64,000 nucleotides of DNA, taken from the NCBI RefSeq assembly GCF_003285545.1, contig NZ_QLNV01000019.1, positions 1 through 64,000 of the forward strand, written 5' to 3'. Shown here piece by piece: positions 17,301 through 24,786 of this stretch. A program made the translations under genes and the position numbers. Every line of letters begins with the position of its first letter. The stretch's first letter is position 1. The DNA is from Sinomicrobium soli (GTDB lineage: Bacteria > Bacteroidota > Bacteroidia > Flavobacteriales > Flavobacteriaceae). The notes beneath the pieces are model-generated. The model did no database searches, was not told where the DNA came from, and was given only the letters and a program-made list of their open reading frames with translations.

Positions 17301-18170
17301 TCAGGGCAGCGGAATATAGGTATCATCTCCCGGCACTTCCGGAAAACGGCGGGCCTTCCAGTCGTCCCTGGCCTTTTCTATTTTTACCGGATCAGAAGAT
17401 ACGAAATTCCAGTAAATATGCCGTTCCTCTTCCAGGGGCTGCCCCCCGAAGAGCAGCAGATGCGACCCTCCGGCCACCTGTAATGCACATTGGTCATTCA
17501 GCTTGGAGACCAGCATATTCCCTTTACCGACCTCTTCCCCGCAGGCGTTGACCTTGCCTTCCACCACACAGATCCCGATCTCTCCTTCGAGGTTCCCGGC
17601 AATATCCAGGGCATAGTCCTTCCCGGTTTCCACCGATACCATAAAGAGTTCGGAATGCGCCGGTACCGGTGAGGTTTTCCCGAATCCCTTTCCGGCCACC
17701 AGGGTAAAGGAAGCCCCGTCTTCGGTCCAGGAAGGGAGGTCTTTGCGGTCTATGTGATAAAATTCCGGAGCCATGTCTTCCAGCTCCCGAGGCAGGGCTA
17801 TCCATATCTGGTACCCGTGCACGAGCGATTCTTTTCCTCCCCGAAGTGCTTCAGGGGTACGTTCGGTATGGGCCACTCCTTTTCCGGCCACCATCAGGTT
17901 TACCGACCCGGGGGTTATTTTCTGAGCCGTCCCCATACTGTCCCGGTGCATGATCTCTCCTTCGAGCAGGTAGGTCAGTGTAGACAGCCCTATGTGCGGA
18001 TGCTGGTCGACATCCATATATTTTTCCGGGCCTACTTTTTCCGGGCCCATATGGTCGATAAAGATAAAAGGGCCCACCATGCGTTTCTTGCGGAAAGGAA
18101 TTAGCCTCCCCACCAGGAAATCCCCGATATCCCGGCTTCGTTCTGCGATAATCAGACTGGTATTGGACAT
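17301..18170 (-). CDS. Pirin family protein (first copy)
   Basis: This 289-residue bicupin protein has the pirin signature region GPFIFIDHMGPEK, then DQHPHIGLSTLTYLLEGE, HRDSMGTAQ and GVAHTERTP. The metal ligands are expected among His residues near 57-60 and 101 and a nearby Glu. Pirins are iron-binding proteins; some have quercetinase activity and others act as redox-sensing co-regulators. It is one of two pirins in the run. The second cupin half ends with LLLFGGQPLEEERHIYWNFVSS, typical of the family. Confidence 0.92.
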   Translation of the reverse strand: MSNTSLIIAERSRDIGDFLVGRLIPFRKKRMVGPFIFIDHMGPEKVGPEKYMDVDQHPHIGLSTLTYLLEGEIMHRDSMGTAQKITPGSVNLMVAGKGVAHTERTPEALRGGKESLVHGYQIWIALPRELEDMAPEFYHIDRKDLPSWTEDGASFTLVAGKGFGKTSPVPAHSELFMVSVETGKDYALDIAGNLEGEIGICVVEGKVNACGEEVGKGNMLVSKLNDQCALQVAGGSHLLLFGGQPLEEERHIYWNFVSSDPVKIEKARDDWKARRFPEVPGDDTYIPLP

Positions 18171-18235
18171 TGTTGCTGTTTTTAATGTGATTAATTAGTT
18201 TTTTACTCGAAGCTCGGAGAAAGGTTCTTCGGGCT

Positions 18236-18526
18236 TCAGGCCAGAACGTCCTGCCAGTCCGTATTCCTTTCAAACATCGCCTTGGCAAAAGGACAGAGCG
18301 GCACCACCTTTATACCGTTTTCCCGTACATGATCCACCAGGGCCGCCTGTAGTTTTTTACCGACACCCTGCCCCTTGAGCGACTCGTCCACACCGGTATG
18401 CTCGATAATCATTTTCTCCCCACCGGCCATGACATAGGCCATTTCCGCCAGGCGCTTCCCGTCTTCTGTATAAGTAAAAGCCCCTTTGCTATTGTTGTGG
18501 ATATGCTTTATTTCTCCCATGGTCAT
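18236..18526 (-). CDS. GNAT-like N-acetyltransferase (YjdJ/GTLF3-type small acetyltransferase)
   Basis: Using ATG 18526 the product has 96 residues (MTMGEIKHIHNN onward). The frame opens further upstream, but that extension has no homology pattern. The CoA-binding loop is visible as VDESLKGQGVGKKLQAALVDH, and the end VVPLCPFAKAMFERNTDW is typical of the small GNAT group (Acetyltransf_CG) that lacks several GNAT strands. The substrate is unknown. It lies between the two pirin genes on the same strand. Confidence 0.85.
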   Translation of the reverse strand: MTMGEIKHIHNNSKGAFTYTEDGKRLAEMAYVMAGGEKMIIEHTGVDESLKGQGVGKKLQAALVDHVRENGIKVVPLCPFAKAMFERNTDWQDVLA

Positions 18527-18620
18527 AATGTTTTGTATAAATTTAAGAAACCTCAGTTTCTTTACTGTTAAAAATGCTTTAAATCCCGGAAGCAAAATAA
18601 TACACCCCTGCTCCCCCATC

Positions 18621-18641
18621 CCCCGGGCAAGCTGCCCGGGG
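18621..18641. repeat. GC-rich perfect hairpin
   Basis: CCCCGGGCA (18621-18629) and TGCCCGGGG (18633-18641) form a 9-bp stem with a 3-nt loop, between the second pirin and the acetyltransferase. No T-run follows, so it may be a transcript-stabilising or pausing structure instead of a simple terminator. Confidence 0.5.
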
Positions 18642-18651
18642 CGGAATATCC

Positions 18652-19365
18652 TTAAAGGGTCATCGGCACTTCCATCAGCAGAAAACGGGCTTCGCTCTCC
18701 GCCTTTACGGTAAATGCACCGGTATCCGAAATTCCTATGGCATCCCTTTTTTCGAGTACTTCTCCGTCGACACTCACACTGCCTTCCATCACAAAGAGAT
18801 AGACACCGTTACCTTTTTTCCTGAGGGTATAGGAGGAGGTGGTACCCCCGTCAAAATCACCGAGAAAAAACCAGGCGTCCTGGTGTATCCAGGTACCCTG
18901 TGCCCCTGCATCGGGAGACACCACCTGGTAGAGTTCGTTCTTCCGGTGATATTCTCTTATGGATATCTGGTCATATCTCGGTGTTACATTTCTCTTATCC
19001 GGCATTACCCATATCTGCAACAGGTTTGTTTCCCGGTCGGGATCAGGGTTGTACTCACTGTGAAATACTCCTGTCCCGGCGCTCATAACCTGTATTTCAC
19101 CACTCTTTATACGGCCCGTATTTCCCATGCTGTCTTTGTGTTCCAGGTCGCCCCTGAGCGGTATGGTAATGATCTCCATATTGTCGTGGGGGTGCATCCC
19201 GAACCCCATACCACCACTTATGATATCGTCGTTAAGTACACGAAGCACCCCGAAATTCATACGTTGCGGATTGTAGTAATTGGCAAAACTGAAACTGTGA
19301 TGGGCGTTGAGCCACCCGTGGTCGGCATGGCCCCTGCTGTCTGCCCTGTGAACGATTGTTTTCAT
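18652..19365 (-). CDS. Pirin family protein, YhhW-like (second copy)
   Basis: This 237-residue pirin has the short bacterial YhhW layout: RGHADHGWLNAHHSFSF at the start, GFGMHPHDNMEIITIPLRG, HKDSMGN, then GVFHSEYN, and a C-terminal cupin half. Metal ligands are the two His of HPHDN, a His of the HSEYN segment and a nearby Glu. YhhW and close relatives oxidise quercetin in vitro. It is first in the minus-strand stress-type run, with an AraC regulator upstream and a GGTTACA heptamer tract in between. Confidence 0.92.
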   Translation of the reverse strand: MKTIVHRADSRGHADHGWLNAHHSFSFANYYNPQRMNFGVLRVLNDDIISGGMGFGMHPHDNMEIITIPLRGDLEHKDSMGNTGRIKSGEIQVMSAGTGVFHSEYNPDPDRETNLLQIWVMPDKRNVTPRYDQISIREYHRKNELYQVVSPDAGAQGTWIHQDAWFFLGDFDGGTTSSYTLRKKGNGVYLFVMEGSVSVDGEVLEKRDAIGISDTGAFTVKAESEARFLLMEVPMTL

Positions 19366-19396
19366 ACGAATAAATTTAAAAGTTATTCCCGTATAG

Positions 19397-19417
19397 GGTT
19401 ACAGGTTACAGGTTGCG
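19397..19417 (+). repeat. GGTTACA heptamer tract
   Basis: GGTTACA, GGTTACA and GGTTGCG are consecutive period-7 units 30 bp upstream of the second pirin gene. Confidence 0.5.
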
Positions 19418-19541
19418 TGCAAATGTTCAACCTGTCTGCCCCGTACTTCACCCTTCTTCCTTTGTCCATACAAAATTGACCATAAAAACAGTACGGGAAC
19501 ATACGAGAATACGGGAAAGCCTTATAAAAATACGATATGCC

Positions 19542-20402
19542 TTATCTTCTGAAGTGCGAAGGGGAATCTCCGGTACATTTTTTAAAGAAGCTGCTGAAAT
19601 GTGCCGGTTCGGCAAATCCCAGGGCATAGGCGATCTCTTTTTGTGAAGTATCGGAAAAATACAACATGCGCCTGGCCTCGGTAGTAATACGCGATTGCAG
19701 GTACTCCTTGGCCGTTTTTCCTATAAGGGCCTTTACGGTACGGTTCAGGTGGTCTGGCGTTATATGAAGGGCTCCGGCATAACGGGATACCTGGTGCCAT
19801 TCTTTAAAATGAGCTTCCACCAGTGACTTATAATCGCGCAGCAGGCTGCCGCCGCCCTGTAATTCCTGCAGGTTATCCCCGTGCAGACTACATACATTGT
19901 TACAGCTTATCAGGAACAACCGCAGCAGGGAAGCCAGGCCCTGCAACCGGAACCTGACCGGGGTATGACTCCACTCATTCATCTGCCGGCAATAGCTCTC
20001 AAGCTGCTGTTCCTGCGCCTTCTCCAACGGCAGCGGCGGGGATTCCCCGTAATCGTGAAAGAGGTTTATATCGTCGATAAAACAGGGCTCTATCTGGTTT
20101 TCTGCCATAAACCGGGAGGAAAAACTCAATACGTACCCTTCGGGTTTTTCGTCATCCCTTACCTGGTGTACCTGTCCTGGACTGATAAAATAAACCTGGC
20201 CGCCCGAAAGGGAATATCGGTTAAAGTCTACGGTATGCACTCCTTTTCCCCGGAGTACGAGCATAACGATATAATAATCGTGCCGGTGGGGCATTCCGGC
20301 TCTTCCCTCCCTGTCCTTATACATTTGTCCCATATCCTGTATACGGAACTCCATACGGCTATCCGAAGGATTTACACTGGCATATGTTTTTATGAGGGAC
20401 AT
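19542..20402 (-). CDS. AraC-family transcriptional regulator
   Basis: This 286-residue protein has an N-terminal cupin sensor (about 35-110, HRHDYYIVMLVLRGKGVHTVD and GGQVYFISPGQVHQV) and a C-terminal double helix-turn-helix (about 185-285), ending DTSQKEIAYALGFAEPAHFSSFF then GDSPSHFRR. It is directly upstream of and in line with the pirin-YceI-DJ-1 run, so it is the natural candidate regulator of that run. The effector is unknown. Confidence 0.92.
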   Translation of the reverse strand: MSLIKTYASVNPSDSRMEFRIQDMGQMYKDREGRAGMPHRHDYYIVMLVLRGKGVHTVDFNRYSLSGGQVYFISPGQVHQVRDDEKPEGYVLSFSSRFMAENQIEPCFIDDINLFHDYGESPPLPLEKAQEQQLESYCRQMNEWSHTPVRFRLQGLASLLRLFLISCNNVCSLHGDNLQELQGGGSLLRDYKSLVEAHFKEWHQVSRYAGALHITPDHLNRTVKALIGKTAKEYLQSRITTEARRMLYFSDTSQKEIAYALGFAEPAHFSSFFKKCTGDSPSHFRR

Positions 20403-20495
20403 CGCGATGGGGGAAAATTTTGAATTATAATTCCGTCAGCCGGGTTTTTAATGGAACAGAGGCCGGAAGCCCGAGGTACAAACCTGCAACCAAGG

Positions 20496-21959
20496 CTACT
20501 GCTTCTCCGGGATATCTTCGAGGATGGCGCGCAGGAATTTCCAGAATTTCTTTACCGAGGTAACGCTGGCCCGCTCATCGGGCGAATGGGCCCCGCGGAT
20601 GGTGGGACCGAAACTGATCATGTCCATTTTCGGGTAATGCTGCCCCAGGATGCCGCATTCCAGTCCGGCATGGCAGGCGGCCACCTCCGGTTTTTCCCCG
20701 AAGAGTGCCTCATATTTTTCCCGGAGTATCTTAAGCACGGGCGAATCCAGGTAAGGTCTCCAGCCGGGATAACTTCCGGAGAATTCCACTTCGCAACCGG
20801 AAAGTTCAAAAGCAGCCCTTAGCGCATGGGCGAGGTCCATCTTGGAACTTTCCACCGACGAGCGGGTAAGACAGGACACTTTTATCTGTCCTTCCCCTAT
20901 TTCCACACGGGCTATATTGTTGGAAGTCTGGGTGAGCCCCTTCATTTCGGCACTCATACGATATACCCCGTTATGGGCCGCATATACCGAACGCAGTATA
21001 CCCTCCTGTACCCCCAGTTCCATCACCCGTTGTGGCATTTCAGCGGGCTCAGCCACAATTTCCATAGACGGTTCCATGGTCTGGAATTCCTTCTTGATAT
21101 CCCTGCCCATTTCGCCGAACTCATAGATAAAGGCATCCTTATGGGTTTTATCTACCACCACCAGGGCTACGCTCTCCCTGGGTATGGCATTGCGCAGGCC
21201 TCCTCCGCTCAGGGAAGCGATGCGCAATCCGTAACTTTCAAAACCGTCAAACAACAGGCGGTTCATGATCTTATTGGCATTGGCCAGCCCCTTGTGAATA
21301 TCCATTCCGCTGTGTCCGCCTTGTAATCCTTTTACAACAATACGATAGGCTTCCACCCCTTCCGGCACATCTTTTTCCTTATAGGCCCTGTGAGCCGTAA
21401 CATCGATGCCTCCGGCGCAGCCTATTCCTATTTCGGTATCTTCTTCGGTATCGAGATTCAGCAGTATTTCTCCCTGCAAAATCCCGCCTTCCAGTCCCTG
21501 TGCCCCGGTCATCCCCGTTTCTTCATCTACGGTAAACAGGGCTTCCAGCGCCGGGTGAGGGATCCCGGTACTTTGCAGCAGGCCCATGATGGCCGCCACT
21601 CCCAGGCCGTTATCGGCCCCGAGGGTAGTACCGCGTGCCTTGACCCAGTCGGCATCCAAATACATCTGTATGCCCTGGGTATCAAAATCAAAATCGGTAT
21701 CGGTATTCTTCTGGTGTACCATATCCAGGTGCGATTGCAGCACTACGGTCTTTCTGCTCTCCATACCCGGAGTAGCCGGTTTCCGGATAATCACATTCCC
21801 GGTTTTGTCCTTATAGGTTTCCAGGCCCAGTTCTTTACCGAAATCCAGTATAAAGGCAATCACTTTTTCTTCCTTCTTCGAAGCGCGGGGAACGGCATTG
21901 AGCGCAGCAAAATTACTCCATACTTCCTTCGGCTCCAGGGTGTGTATTTCTGTATTCAT
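20496..21959 (-). CDS. pepD: Aminoacyl-histidine dipeptidase (M20C, PepD)
   Basis: This 487-residue zinc peptidase shows the M20 order: LQSHLDMVHQ with His and Asp metal ligands, ADNGLGVAAIMG with the bridging Asp, TVDEETGMTGAQGL with the catalytic and binding Glu residues, the dimerisation-domain segment GLQGGHSGMDIHKG, and the C-terminal SFGPTIRGAHSPDE with the last His ligand. Length and motifs match PepD, which cleaves Xaa-His dipeptides such as carnosine in the cytosol. No signal peptide is seen. The 5' side carries heptamer and MITE-like repeats. Confidence 0.93.
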   Translation of the reverse strand: MNTEIHTLEPKEVWSNFAALNAVPRASKKEEKVIAFILDFGKELGLETYKDKTGNVIIRKPATPGMESRKTVVLQSHLDMVHQKNTDTDFDFDTQGIQMYLDADWVKARGTTLGADNGLGVAAIMGLLQSTGIPHPALEALFTVDEETGMTGAQGLEGGILQGEILLNLDTEEDTEIGIGCAGGIDVTAHRAYKEKDVPEGVEAYRIVVKGLQGGHSGMDIHKGLANANKIMNRLLFDGFESYGLRIASLSGGGLRNAIPRESVALVVVDKTHKDAFIYEFGEMGRDIKKEFQTMEPSMEIVAEPAEMPQRVMELGVQEGILRSVYAAHNGVYRMSAEMKGLTQTSNNIARVEIGEGQIKVSCLTRSSVESSKMDLAHALRAAFELSGCEVEFSGSYPGWRPYLDSPVLKILREKYEALFGEKPEVAACHAGLECGILGQHYPKMDMISFGPTIRGAHSPDERASVTSVKKFWKFLRAILEDIPEKQ

Positions 21960-22024
21960 GGTGTCGTGCTTAGTTGTTTGTTACAAAATTACCACAAACT
22001 TTTGTTTTGGCATAGTTTAGTTTA

Positions 22025-22052
22025 TTAGTTCTTAGTTGTTAGTTCTTAGTTA
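22025..22052 (+). repeat. TTAGTTC heptamer tract (four copies)
   Basis: TTAGTTC, TTAGTTG, TTAGTTC and TTAGTTA follow in perfect register. This is the reverse-complement type of the AACTAAG tracts at 53410, 54280 and 58994, and it directly adjoins two MITE-like repeats. Confidence 0.8.
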
Positions 22053-22057
22053 GCAAA

Positions 22058-22165
22058 TGTCATTCAGAGCGGAGCGCAGCGGAGGGAAGAATCTCCATCC
22101 CGGCCCAAAGGAACTTCAACAACATAACGGAGAGCCCGGAGATTCCTCCTATCGTCGGAATGACA
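22058..22165 (+). repeat. MITE-like repeat, full copy
   Basis: The ends TGTCATTC (22058-22065) and GAATGACA (22158-22165) are inverted; the inner pair AGAATCTCC/GGAGATTCC is also inverted. It is nearly identical to the next copy. Confidence 0.85.
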
Positions 22166-22171
22166 AAGCCC

Positions 22172-22302
22172 TGTCATTCAGAGCGGAGCGCAGCGGAGGG
22201 AAGAATCTCCATCCCGGCCCAAAGGAACTTCAACAGCATAACGGAGAGCCCGGAGATTTAACTGCGTTGAGCCCTTCGGGGTTCTCCTATCGTCGGATGA
22301 CA
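22172..22302 (+). repeat. MITE-like repeat with internal insertion
   Basis: This tandem copy starts TGTCATTC. Its right part carries an extra segment TTAACTGCGTTGAGCCCTTC (also found in the copy at 57365), and it ends GGATGACA with one A missing. Together the two copies fill the 440-bp space between pepD and the DUF3810 gene. Confidence 0.8.
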
Positions 22303-22324
22303 AAGCCACTGCACCCGGGATTGA

Positions 22325-22348
22325 AACCTGCAACCTGCACCTAACAAC
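22325..22348 (+). repeat. AACCTGC heptamer tract
   Basis: AACCTGC, AACCTGC and ACCTAAC are period-7 units, the complement type of the GGTT tracts, downstream of the repeat pair. Confidence 0.45.
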
Positions 22349-22386
22349 TTCCGGGGCCTTACTGCCGTATATACCGTATATTTTCC

Positions 22387-22394
22387 TAATTTTG
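22387..22394 (+). promoter_or_regulatory. TAnnTTTG promoter box of the DUF3810 gene
   Basis: TAATTTTG fits the -7 consensus but ends only 4 bp before the ATG at 22399. If used, the message would be leaderless or nearly so. Confidence 0.4.
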
Positions 22395-22398
22395 ACCC

Positions 22399-23466
22399 AT
22401 GTCGGAAAAAGCGAAGAACCTGCTGGCGCTTTCCATTGTGCCGCAGGTATTACTGGTCAAGGTCCTGGCCGGGTTCCCGGAGGTTGTAGAAGCGTATTAC
22501 AGTAACGGAATCTATCGTTTTATAGCTTCCGGGTACCGCTATGCCTTCGGGTGGGTCCCCTTTTCCGTAGGAGATATTTTCTATGCGCTTGCCGGTATCA
22601 TGATCCTCCGTTTTATATGGCGTAAAGTAAGATCTGTATCCCGAAAACCCTGGCCTTTTTTCAGGGAAATACTCCAAACCCTGTCTTTGGCATACCTTTT
22701 TTTCTACCTGTCCTGGGGGCTCAATTATTACCGCCTGCCCCTGCACCGCAGCCTGGGGATCGGTGCCGAATACACCACGGAGGAGCTGGTATCCTTTACC
22801 GAAAAGCTTATAGAGCGTACCAATACCCTGCATACCACACTGGCTGCCAGCGATTCTTCTGCCGTAAACATCCCGTATTCCCGCAGGGAGATCTATCAAA
22901 GGTCAATAGAAGGCTACGCCCGGCTGGCGGAGAGAAGTCCGCACCTGGCCTATAGCCCCGCAAGCATTAAAAGCTCTCTTTTTTCCCTGCCCCTCAGCTA
23001 TATGGGGTACGGGGGCTACCTGAACCCGTTTACCAACGAGGCCCAGGTAAACAGCATGCAGGTCGATTACCGCTATCCGCTGGTCACCTGCCACGAAGAA
23101 GCCCACCAGATCGGGTACTCGGCGGAGAACGAGGCCAATTTTATCGGTTACCTGGCCGCTACGGCCAACCCGGACCCTTATTTCCGGTATTCGGGCTATG
23201 CCTATATGCTGCGTTACTGCCTTAACGAAACGTACCGCAGAGACCGGGATACCTATGCCCGCCTGGTAGCCACCCTGCACAAGGGAGTCCTCGAAAACTA
23301 CCGGGAAGCCGCCCTTTTCTGGAAAAAATATGAAAACCCGCTGGAACCGATTTTCAAGAACACCTTCAACGCCTATCTCGAAGCCAACAACCAGGCAGGC
23401 GGGATAAAGACCTACAGCTATGTGGTGGCCCTGCTGGTCAATTATCACAGGAAAGAGGCCTTGTAA
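22399..23466 (+). CDS. DUF3810 membrane protein with HExxH metallopeptidase motif
   Basis: This 355-residue protein has three N-terminal membrane segments (about 8-27, 50-72 and 92-112) and a soluble C-terminal part. The soluble part contains HEEAH at residues 232-236, then QIGYSAENEANFIGYLA, so a second Glu sits about ten residues further on. This is the layout of a zinc metallopeptidase (HExxH plus a downstream Glu). Substrate and role of DUF3810 are unknown to me. It is a single gene between a repeat cluster and an AraC regulator. Confidence 0.85.
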   Translation: MSEKAKNLLALSIVPQVLLVKVLAGFPEVVEAYYSNGIYRFIASGYRYAFGWVPFSVGDIFYALAGIMILRFIWRKVRSVSRKPWPFFREILQTLSLAYLFFYLSWGLNYYRLPLHRSLGIGAEYTTEELVSFTEKLIERTNTLHTTLAASDSSAVNIPYSRREIYQRSIEGYARLAERSPHLAYSPASIKSSLFSLPLSYMGYGGYLNPFTNEAQVNSMQVDYRYPLVTCHEEAHQIGYSAENEANFIGYLAATANPDPYFRYSGYAYMLRYCLNETYRRDRDTYARLVATLHKGVLENYREAALFWKKYENPLEPIFKNTFNAYLEANNQAGGIKTYSYVVALLVNYHRKEAL

Positions 23467-23638
23467 TAACACACCTCCTTCCGCGATTATCTCTTGCAGG
23501 CGGTACCAGGTTTAGGATCGTGTAATGCACGTCTGCAAAAGGATTTATATACATGCTGAACCACCACAAAAACAAATGCAGAAATAGTCCCGCACCTCTA
23601 TTTCCGATGTTATTTTTTTATTTATTACAATTATAAAT

Positions 23639-23646
23639 TATATTTG
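23639..23646 (+). promoter_or_regulatory. TAnnTTTG promoter box of the AraC regulator
   Basis: TATATTTG fits the -7 consensus within an AT-rich stretch, 77 bp before the ATG at 23724. Confidence 0.45.
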
Positions 23647-23723
23647 ACCCGTAGTAAATCAGGGACTTATAAATCGGTAATACCCGGAAGTCCCTCATTT
23701 CACGATTAAACAAAAGCATCACG

Positions 23724-24698
23724 ATGGCATTCAGGATTCACAGTTCGGACTTCAGCGATTTCATAGCTGCCGGCCCCGATGGCCTTACAGCCACGGACAA
23801 GAATGCCAGCAGCATACGGCTGCAGACCCCGAAAGGGGATATCCGGTACCGGGAGCTGTTGCCGGTGAGGTATGTCTCCATACTCCAGGGGTCATATCAC
23901 ATGGAGGAGGACGTGATTATTTCGGGGGAAGGAACAACAGCCCTGCTCGAGATACAACTGAATCTTTCCGGAACCGGTATTGCATACCGGGACAAATTAA
24001 AAAAAATACATACCGCACCGGCCATGACCGGAAATATAGCCTACCTGTCTGCCGATGAGAACCAGGCCGAGATTTTCTTTAACCGCAATACCGCCTATCA
24101 GACTTTTGATATTCATCTTCCGTTGTCTTTTCTTGAAAAATACGCAGGCATCTCACCAAAACTGGATGGTTTTATCCGGGATATATTTCGCGGACATAGC
24201 AGTAAACTCTCGGAAAATCCCATAGGGATAAATCCCGGTATCTACAATGCGGTTCAGGACATTAAAAACTGTACGTTTGACGGGCTTACGCGAAAAATAT
24301 TCCTGGAGGCCAAGGTTTACGAACTGCTTGCACTGCTCTACGAAAGTGCCGAAAGTAAAAAAACGGGGGTGAAATTGCATGCAAGTGACCTGGAACGCAT
24401 ACACCACGCCGCTTTCCTGATCCGGGAAAACCTCGAATGTCCCCTCACCATTATAGCCCTTTCCAGGACCGTCGGCATGAACCAGACCAAACTGAAGCAT
24501 CTCTTTAAACAGGTTTTCGGCAAAACCCTTTTCGGGTACCTGCAGGAGATACGGATGCACCAGGCCAGGAAATACCTGCTGGGCACTTCCCTGACCATAC
24601 AGGAAGTAAGCCTGAAAGTCGGTTACCAGAACGCCTCCAATTTCAGTATCGCCTTTAAAAATGTATACGGATATTCCCCGGGACAACTAAGGCCCTGA
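23724..24698 (+). CDS. AraC-family transcriptional regulator
   Basis: This 324-residue protein has an N-terminal region of the PchR/YpdC kind (SILQGSYHMEEDVIISGEG, then a beta-rich sensor) and a C-terminal double helix-turn-helix (about 225-324): ECPLTIIALSRTVGMNQTKLKHLF, then LTIQEVSLKVGYQNASNFSIAF and YGYSPGQLR. Homologues often respond to siderophores or other small ligands, but no uptake gene lies directly beside it. It converges with the GH92 gene, whose 3' end is 88 bp away. Confidence 0.9.
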   Translation: MAFRIHSSDFSDFIAAGPDGLTATDKNASSIRLQTPKGDIRYRELLPVRYVSILQGSYHMEEDVIISGEGTTALLEIQLNLSGTGIAYRDKLKKIHTAPAMTGNIAYLSADENQAEIFFNRNTAYQTFDIHLPLSFLEKYAGISPKLDGFIRDIFRGHSSKLSENPIGINPGIYNAVQDIKNCTFDGLTRKIFLEAKVYELLALLYESAESKKTGVKLHASDLERIHHAAFLIRENLECPLTIIALSRTVGMNQTKLKHLFKQVFGKTLFGYLQEIRMHQARKYLLGTSLTIQEVSLKVGYQNASNFSIAFKNVYGYSPGQLRP

Positions 24699-24786
24699 CC
24701 CCGAAGCCCGGAATATACCAAAGCCACCGCGTTGAAGGTCTGATTATCCCCACCACAGCAACTTCCGACTTCAACCTTCAAAGCCA

